Positions 1 through 5,075 of a DNA stretch of 5,075 nucleotides are shown one piece after another. Origin of the DNA: Eubacterium sp. (GTDB lineage Bacteria; Bacillota; Clostridia; Oscillospirales; Acutalibacteraceae); the NCBI GenBank assembly GCA_029050995.1, contig JAIDLO010000116.1:1-5075 (forward strand). The letters are read 5' to 3'. The position numbers and the translations under genes were made by a program. The notes beneath the pieces were generated by a model, which had not been told where the DNA came from, searched no databases, and worked only from the letters and a program-made list of their open reading frames with translations. Within the stretch, counting starts at the first letter, position 1. Each line of letters starts with the position of its first letter.

Positions 1-2819
1 TTAATAAGCTGACCAAGTGTAAAGTGATTTGCATTGAAATTAAACGCTTTATCAACTGCATTGAATCTGATTTCCTCTCCGCTGTTTGCTGTAATGGCAG
101 CATAACGCACTTCGCATCTGTTGCCCGAATCCTGCGGTTTAATATATTTATGCGCCATATCGGAAACAGCTGTTTCATAAACGCCGACAATGGAATGCTC
201 CTTGAAATCAGAATAGTTTTCATCAGGACCAAGTCCGTAATACTGCACTGCCTCAAATTCTTTCGGCAATTCACAATGCACGCCAAAACGAGGAAGCGCC
301 TTTACAAACGGGTTGGATTTTTTAAGCGTAGCCGAAACATAAATCTTTCCATTATCGCCGAAGGTATAATCAACATACGCTTTTGCAAGCTTGAAAATGC
401 CTCTTGTAACAAAGCTGTAAACCGTTCTGATTTTATTACCAATAACCTTTATGCTCTTAAGCTTTGCTTTTGCACTGTTCAACCCTATAAAATTCCAGAA
501 CATCAAAAGATTTCTGTCATTATCAATCGTTCCTCTGAAAATATGCGGAACAAAGCCAAAGCCTCCGTCAACAGGATTTTGATTGATATATTCTTTTCCG
601 TTTGCAACAAGGCTTGTTAAGCCCTTTTTCTTTTCAAAAACAGCAGTTCCCGTTTTAAATTCAACAGCTACTCTGCCCTTTTCTGTTTTAATTTCAGCAG
701 GTGCGTAATCTATTTTACTGCTTAATTCTGCTGTTGAAAGAATAAGCTGTTCCTTTGCAATTTCAAAACCGGTTTCCCTGTTTTTATATGTAAAGTTCAA
801 AAAGATATCTGCACCTGTTTTTTCAAATGCCTCACATTCAATGCTTAAAACATGCTTGTCTTCAGGCGGGATATCAACATCAAAGCTGCCTTTTTGAATT
901 GGAATTGTGTTTTCAACAATTTCATATTCAATGCGGATATCATCTGTTGATTTAAAGCTTCTTGTGTTCCAGAATTCAAAATTCCCGCCGCCGATATTTG
1001 TTGCGCGAACAGGTCTGTAGCAAGCTTTCATTTCAAATGCACCGCTTGACGGCTCTCTGTCCGGGAAGAATAAGCCATCCACGCAGAAATTGCCGTCATG
1101 GATCGGCTCATTATGGTCGCCGCCATATGTCCATTTATATTCTGCATTTTCATCATAAACGCTGTGATCTGCCCATTCCCAGATACAACCACCCATAAAT
1201 TGATCTGAAGAATAGAACAGCTTCATATATTCTTCAAGCCTGCCGGGACCGTTGCCCATTGCATGTGCATATTCGCATTGGAAAAATGGCTTTCCCTTGT
1301 ATTTTTTGCCTGCCTTGCCCTCTAAAACCTTTTGCATAAGCTCAGGCGAAGCATACATACGGGAAACCACATCATAAGCCCAGCGCTTACTTCTGTTTAC
1401 ACCCTCATAATGCACAGGGATTTCAGGATTTACCTTTTTAAGATATTCGTAGCACACATCCTGGCATTTGTATCCGCCCGATTCATTACCGAGGCTCCAC
1501 ATTGTAATGCTTGGATGATTCTTATCTCTGCCGTACATTCTCTTAACGCGGTCAAGATAATGGTCTGCCCAGCTGATATCGTTGCTGAGTTTGTTTGGAT
1601 GATATGTTGTGTGCGGAACTGCATAAAATCCGTGCGTTTCAATATCTGCCTCATCAACAACATACAAGCCGTAAATATCACACATTGTTAAAAACGCAGG
1701 ATCGGGAGGATAATGCGAGGTTCTTACAGCGTTGCAGTTATACGCTTTCATCAATTGGATATCAAGCTCCAAATCATCAAGGCTTGCAGCATAGCCCTTT
1801 GTCATATGCGTATCATGATGATTTACGCCCTTGAATTTAATTGCCTTATCGTTAAAAAGGAAAACCTCTTCGTTGATTTCAATATGCTTAAATCCAAGAT
1901 AGGTGCGTATTGCTTCTATTTCTTCTTTGCCGTTATAAAGAGATATCGTTACCTCATAAAGCTTTGGAATTTCAGCGCTCCATTCCTCAACATAAAGTGA
2001 CGGAATTGTTGTATTCTTATTCGGCAAAAGTTCTGTTTCAAAGAGAGCTTTATCGTCACTTGCCGTAATCTTTATTTTTGAACTGCCGCCAAAGCAGCCG
2101 TCCACTGAAATATGAACATTATAAGTGCCGTCAATATTTCTTTCCGGTCTTATGCAAAAATCGTTGATATAATTCTTCTGTGTTTCAACAATATAAACAT
2201 CTCTGAAAATACCGTTTTCTCTGAACATATCCTGGCATTCAAGATAAGTGCCGTTGCTCCATTTGTAATTGACTGCAACGATTTCGTTGTTTCCGTCATT
2301 CAAAAAAGATGTAATATCAAATTCGGCAGTATTATGGCTTCCCTCACTGTAGCCAACATATGTTCCGTTTATATAAACAGCAAGTGCACCTGCAACACCA
2401 AGAAAAGTTAAAATACGGCGTTCACTTGAATCCTGAATATTAAAGCATCTTTGATAAATACCAACTGCAACTTCCTGCGGAATATACGGCGGCTTTTTCG
2501 GAAACGGATATCTTGTGTTGATATAGGCAATCTGATCATAGCCCGTTCGCTGCCAAGTGCTTGGTACATGGATTGTATCAAAAGAAATCGTTTCCGTGTC
2601 AAAAAGCTCGGGAACTTTGCTCAGCTTATCAAAATAGGCAAAATTCCATTCTCCACTTAACAAAAATATTCTGTCTGAAACATAGCGTTCATTTTTATAA
2701 TCGCTTTCGTTAAGTTTTTCAGCCGTTGAAAATGGTATAAAATAGCTGCGTTCAGCAAGCTTGTTTTCTTCAAAAACAGAAAAATCAGAATGTAAGCATC
2801 TGCTTATCTGGTATTTCAT
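1..2819 (-). CDS. lacZ: Beta-galactosidase, LacZ type, glycoside hydrolase family 2 (3' end cut by window)
   Basis: This gene encodes a cytoplasmic enzyme that hydrolyses lactose and other beta-galactosides by the retaining double-displacement mechanism. The frame is open from ATG at 2819 to base 1 (939 codons plus two bases) with no stop. LacZ relatives are about 1000-1030 residues, so roughly 70-90 C-terminal residues lie outside. Domains: jelly-roll sugar-binding domain (about 38-225, with N101 and D197 matching E. coli N102 and D201); Ig-like domain (about 227-328); TIM barrel (about 330-625); linker domain; C-terminal beta-sandwich (about 745 on, YGLGPDENY at 861-869). The barrel carries NAVRTSHYP from N363, WSLGNESG with acid/base E446, and CEYAHAMGN with nucleophile E516. 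Mg2+ ligands would be E394, H396 and E446. W547 corresponds to E. coli W568. D581 stands where E. coli has N604. No signal peptide is visible. The start is chosen for its AGGGGAG ribosome binding site; an in-frame ATG at 2861 lacks one. Family assignment is very secure; true substrate preference is inferred. Confidence 0.97.
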   Translation of the reverse strand, partial: MKYQISRCLHSDFSVFEENKLAERSYFIPFSTAEKLNESDYKNERYVSDRIFLLSGEWNFAYFDKLSKVPELFDTETISFDTIHVPSTWQRTGYDQIAYINTRYPFPKKPPYIPQEVAVGIYQRCFNIQDSSERRILTFLGVAGALAVYINGTYVGYSEGSHNTAEFDITSFLNDGNNEIVAVNYKWSNGTYLECQDMFRENGIFRDVYIVETQKNYINDFCIRPERNIDGTYNVHISVDGCFGGSSKIKITASDDKALFETELLPNKNTTIPSLYVEEWSAEIPKLYEVTISLYNGKEEIEAIRTYLGFKHIEINEEVFLFNDKAIKFKGVNHHDTHMTKGYAASLDDLELDIQLMKAYNCNAVRTSHYPPDPAFLTMCDIYGLYVVDEADIETHGFYAVPHTTYHPNKLSNDISWADHYLDRVKRMYGRDKNHPSITMWSLGNESGGYKCQDVCYEYLKKVNPEIPVHYEGVNRSKRWAYDVVSRMYASPELMQKVLEGKAGKKYKGKPFFQCEYAHAMGNGPGRLEEYMKLFYSSDQFMGGCIWEWADHSVYDENAEYKWTYGGDHNEPIHDGNFCVDGLFFPDREPSSGAFEMKACYRPVRATNIGGGNFEFWNTRSFKSTDDIRIEYEIVENTIPIQKGSFDVDIPPEDKHVLSIECEAFEKTGADIFLNFTYKNRETGFEIAKEQLILSTAELSSKIDYAPAEIKTEKGRVAVEFKTGTAVFEKKKGLTSLVANGKEYINQNPVDGGFGFVPHIFRGTIDNDRNLLMFWNFIGLNSAKAKLKSIKVIGNKIRTVYSFVTRGIFKLAKAYVDYTFGDNGKIYVSATLKKSNPFVKALPRFGVHCELPKEFEAVQYYGLGPDENYSDFKEHSIVGVYETAVSDMAHKYIKPQDSGNRCEVRYAAITANSGEEIRFNAVDKAFNFNANHFTLGQLI

Positions 2820-2828
2820 AATTCTTTG

Positions 2829-2835
2829 CTCCCCT
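2829..2835 (-). promoter_or_regulatory. Ribosome binding site of lacZ (AGGGGAG)
   Basis: On the minus strand AGGGGAG lies nine bases before the ATG at 2819. It is a near-perfect Shine-Dalgarno match at good spacing. It decides the start in favour of 2819 over the in-frame ATG at 2861, which has no comparable purine-rich site before it. Confidence 0.85.
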
Positions 2836-2888
2836 AACTGGCGAAAAAAGCCGAATTTCATCAACTTTTATCAGCTATAATTAATTTA

Positions 2889-2918
2889 ATAATACAATAT
2901 TATAGAATTGTTCGTCAA
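2889..2918 (-). promoter_or_regulatory. Candidate sigma-70/sigma-A promoter of lacZ
   Basis: Reading the minus strand, TTGACG (2918-2913) is one mismatch from the -35 consensus. It is followed after 18 bases by TATTAT (2894-2889), one mismatch from TATAAT. Transcription would begin near 2882, giving a leader of about 60 bases before the lacZ ATG. The -35 directly follows the U-tract of the pnp terminator, which fits an independent lacZ transcription unit. The region is very AT-rich, so other -10-like hexamers occur by chance. This is a prediction from sequence pattern alone. No CcpA-type cre palindrome was recognised near it. Confidence 0.55.
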
Positions 2919-2950
2919 TAATAAAAAGGGAACAGCCAAAGCTGTTCCCC
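2919..2950 (-). terminator. Rho-independent terminator of pnp
   Basis: On the minus strand a nine-base stem GGGAACAGC / GCTGTTCCC closes a four-base TTTG loop. A further G-U pair is possible at the base, and the stem is followed directly by TTTTTATTATT. It begins about 18 bases after the pnp TAA at 2969-2971. The perfect stem, tight loop and U-run make this a strong intrinsic terminator for leftward transcription. On the plus strand the hairpin is followed by CCAAAATATTTC, which lacks a good U-run, so it looks one-directional. Confidence 0.93.
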
Positions 2951-2968
2951 AAAATATTTCATTTTTAT

Positions 2969-5075
2969 TTATTTTCTTGGGCGTCTGTCGCCTTTGAAAT
3001 CACGGCGAGGCTTTCTTGGAGCTTCGTCAATATCATTTTCAGGTGTCATTCCCTCAAGCTCGATTAAAGCATCTCTTCTTGAAAGATTGATTCTGCCCTG
3101 ATCATCAATTTCAATGCATTTAACAATGATTGAATCGCCGACATTTACGCAATCCTCAACCTTTTCGGTACGCTTAACATCAAGTCTTGAAATATGAACA
3201 AGACCTTCCTTGCCCGGAGCGATTTCAACGAATGCGCCGAAATTCATAATTCTTGTTACAACGCCGTTGTAGAATGCGCCAACCTCAGGATCGGTTGCGA
3301 TAAGTCTTACAACCTCAAGAGCGCCCTTGCACTTATCAACATCAACACCGCTGATGAACACTCTTCCGTCCTCTTCAATGTTGATTTTAACATCAAATTC
3401 AGCCTGGATTTCCTGAATAACCTTTCCGCCCTTGCCGATAACATCGCCAATCTTATCCGGATCAATAGAAACAGTAAGCATCTTCGGAGCATACTTTGAA
3501 AGCTCTGCTCTTGGCTCGCTGATAACAGGAAGCATAATATCATCAAGAATATAATTTCTTGCTTTGTTTGTTTTCGCGAAAGCTTCTTTAATAATTTCAG
3601 GTGTAAGACCGTGTACTTTGAGGTCCATCTGAATTGCTGTAATACCCTTCTTTGTACCTGCAACCTTAAAGTCCATATCGCCGTAGAAATCTTCAAGACC
3701 CTGGATATCAACCATAGTCATGAAATCGCCGTAAACGCCGTCATCGCCTGTAATAAGACCGCAACTGATACCTGCAACAGGCGCTTTAATCGGAACACCT
3801 GCAGCCATAAGGGAAAGTGTTGAGCCGCAGATTGAGCCCTGTGATGTTGAACCGTTTGAAGAAAGAACCTCAGATACAACACGGATGCAGTATGGGAATT
3901 CATCAACAGTAGGAAGAACAGGAACAAGTGCTTTTTCAGCAAGTGCGCCGTGACCGATTTCTCTTCTTCCCGGTCCTCTTGATGGCTTTGTTTCGCCAAC
4001 GCTGTAGCTTGGGAAATTGTAGTGGTGGATATATCTCTTTTCAGTCTGCTCGTCAAGACCGTCAAGAAGCTGGCAATCGCTCATCGGACCAAGTGTTGTA
4101 ACAGAAAGAACCTGTGTCTGTCCTCTTGTAAACATACCTGAGCCGTGAACTCTTGTAAGAAGATCAACCTCAGCATTAAGCGGACGGATTTCGTCTATTC
4201 CTCTGCCGTCTACACGCTTATGCTCATCCTTGAGCCAAGCACGAACAACATGCTTCTGAACAAGATACATAATCTCATCAAGCTTAGCTTCGTTACCTTC
4301 AAATCTTTCATCAAACTTTTCGTGAACTGCTGCATAAATCGGAAGAAGAGCCTCATCACGAACAAGCTTATCATCTGTATCAAGAGCCTTTTTAACATCC
4401 TCAATGCAGAATTCTTCAATCTCTGCCATAATAGCAGGATCAGGATCTGATGATTCATATGCAAACTTAGGCTTGCCGATTTCATCAACAATGCCCTGAA
4501 TGAATTTAACCATTTTCTTGTTTTCTTCGTGACCTGCCATAATGCAGTCAAACATAAGATCATCAGGAATTTCATTACCGCCTGCTTCAATCATAGCAAC
4601 AAGGTCTGCTGTTGAAGCAACTGTAAGTGTTAAATCTGTTTTTTCTCTCTGCTCAAGTGTTGGGTTAAGAACGATTTCGCCGTCAACAAGACCAACATTT
4701 ACAGAAGAAATCGGGCCGTCCCAAGGAATATCGGAAACAGCAATTGCTGCTGAAACACCGATAGCAGCTGTTACCTCCGGAGAGCAATCCGGATCAACAG
4801 ACATAACTGTTGCAACAACGGAGCAGTCGTTTCTTAAATCCTTTGGGAAAAGCGGACGGATTGGTCTGTCGATACAACGGCTTGTAAGAATAGCCTTTTC
4901 GCCTGCTCTGCCTTCACGGCGAAGGAATGAGCCAGGGATTCTGCCAACAGAATACATTTTCTCTTCGTAATCAACTGAGAGCGGGAAGAAATCAACGCCC
5001 TCTCTTGGCTTTGCGGAAGCTGTTACTGTGCAAAGCCCTTCTGTTTCGCCATAGCGTGCAAGGAATGCAGCGTTT
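2969..5075 (-). CDS. pnp: Polyribonucleotide nucleotidyltransferase (PNPase), 5' end cut by window
   Basis: PNPase is a phosphate-dependent 3'-5' exoribonuclease. It forms a trimeric ring that degrades mRNA to nucleoside diphosphates and can also add 3' tails. The frame runs from the right edge to TAA at 2969-2971, giving 701 visible residues. The family is about 700-740 residues, so about 30-35 N-terminal residues are missing. The Met at 4957 is internal: conserved family sequence (RYGETEG, PREGVDFFPLSVDYEE) precedes it in frame. Domains in visible numbering: first RNase PH core (1 to about 165, FLRREGR loop near 50, RPIRPLFP near 70); helical linker (about 190-280); second RNase PH core (about 285-525); KH (about 531-594, GKGG at 547-550); S1 (about 598-666); basic Lys/Arg-rich tail (685-701). 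Phosphate-binding SSNGSTSQ is at 405-412, and D462, D468 and K470 match E. coli catalytic D486, D492 and K494, so the enzyme should be active. In many bacteria rpsO lies upstream; that is outside this window. Confidence 0.98.
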   Translation of the reverse strand, partial: NAAFLARYGETEGLCTVTASAKPREGVDFFPLSVDYEEKMYSVGRIPGSFLRREGRAGEKAILTSRCIDRPIRPLFPKDLRNDCSVVATVMSVDPDCSPEVTAAIGVSAAIAVSDIPWDGPISSVNVGLVDGEIVLNPTLEQREKTDLTLTVASTADLVAMIEAGGNEIPDDLMFDCIMAGHEENKKMVKFIQGIVDEIGKPKFAYESSDPDPAIMAEIEEFCIEDVKKALDTDDKLVRDEALLPIYAAVHEKFDERFEGNEAKLDEIMYLVQKHVVRAWLKDEHKRVDGRGIDEIRPLNAEVDLLTRVHGSGMFTRGQTQVLSVTTLGPMSDCQLLDGLDEQTEKRYIHHYNFPSYSVGETKPSRGPGRREIGHGALAEKALVPVLPTVDEFPYCIRVVSEVLSSNGSTSQGSICGSTLSLMAAGVPIKAPVAGISCGLITGDDGVYGDFMTMVDIQGLEDFYGDMDFKVAGTKKGITAIQMDLKVHGLTPEIIKEAFAKTNKARNYILDDIMLPVISEPRAELSKYAPKMLTVSIDPDKIGDVIGKGGKVIQEIQAEFDVKINIEEDGRVFISGVDVDKCKGALEVVRLIATDPEVGAFYNGVVTRIMNFGAFVEIAPGKEGLVHISRLDVKRTEKVEDCVNVGDSIIVKCIEIDDQGRINLSRRDALIELEGMTPENDIDEAPRKPRRDFKGDRRPRK

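Noticed and set aside
24..620. A 198-codon open frame on the plus strand
   Set aside because: It lies wholly antisense to the beta-galactosidase C-terminal domain, whose frame reads as clear LacZ sequence here. Its product is Cys/Asn/Ile-rich with no recognisable domain. It is a shadow of the real gene.
2838..2853. Possible hairpin or attenuator in the lacZ leader (GGC / GCC around a T-rich loop)
   Set aside because: The stem is only three base pairs and has no U-run after it. No riboswitch or attenuator fold was recognisable in the roughly 60-base leader.
2928..2950. The intergenic hairpin as a terminator for plus-strand transcription
   Set aside because: There is no plus-strand gene before it, and the bases after the stem in that direction (CCAAAATATTTC) lack a U-run.
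3307..4590. Minus-strand open frames of 115-134 codons at 3307-3711, 3718-4065 and 4210-4590
   Set aside because: They are alternate-frame readings within pnp on the same strand. The pnp frame is continuous and conserved throughout, so there is no frameshift and these are not genes.
4955..4957. ATG at 4957 as the start of pnp
   Set aside because: The same frame continues upstream to the window edge with well-conserved PNPase sequence (RYGETEG, FFPLSVDYEE). The Met is therefore internal and the true start is outside the window.
4542..4970. A 142-codon open frame on the plus strand
   Set aside because: It is antisense to the conserved first RNase PH core of PNPase. Its Ser/Thr/Ile-rich translation reflects the complementary codon usage and shows no domain or convincing ribosome binding site.

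Overview
The window holds two convergent-free, co-oriented genes on the minus strand, both cut by the window edges, and a 149-base intergenic region between them. Reading in the direction of transcription (right to left), it starts inside pnp (polynucleotide phosphorylase, right edge to 2969). Next come a strong intrinsic terminator (about 2919-2950), a compact promoter and leader region (about 2820-2918), and a large lacZ-type family GH2 beta-galactosidase (2819 running off the left edge).

The pnp product is a textbook PNPase: two RNase PH cores joined by a helical linker, then KH and S1 RNA-binding domains and a short basic tail. Only about 30-35 N-terminal residues lie outside the window. 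The beta-galactosidase keeps both catalytic glutamates, the Mg2+ ligands and the galactose-binding residues of the E. coli LacZ family. It lacks only its last few dozen residues because the window ends. No signal peptide is seen, so it should act in the cytoplasm.

The AT-rich intergenic DNA, the strong AGGGGAG ribosome binding site, the U-rich intrinsic terminator and the style of both proteins suggest a low- to moderate-GC Firmicute. A gut-type Clostridia/Oscillospirales lineage is my best guess, by inference only. The two genes are probably separate transcription units: pnp ends in its own terminator, and lacZ has its own candidate promoter abutting it. They do not share a pathway. One is housekeeping RNA turnover and the other is lactose/beta-galactoside use.

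I saw no RNA genes, mobile elements, CRISPR arrays or clear sign of an undescribed system. The points worth a second look are small: the overlap of the pnp terminator tail with the lacZ -35, possible operator-like repeats in the lacZ control region, and an alternative in-frame lacZ start.
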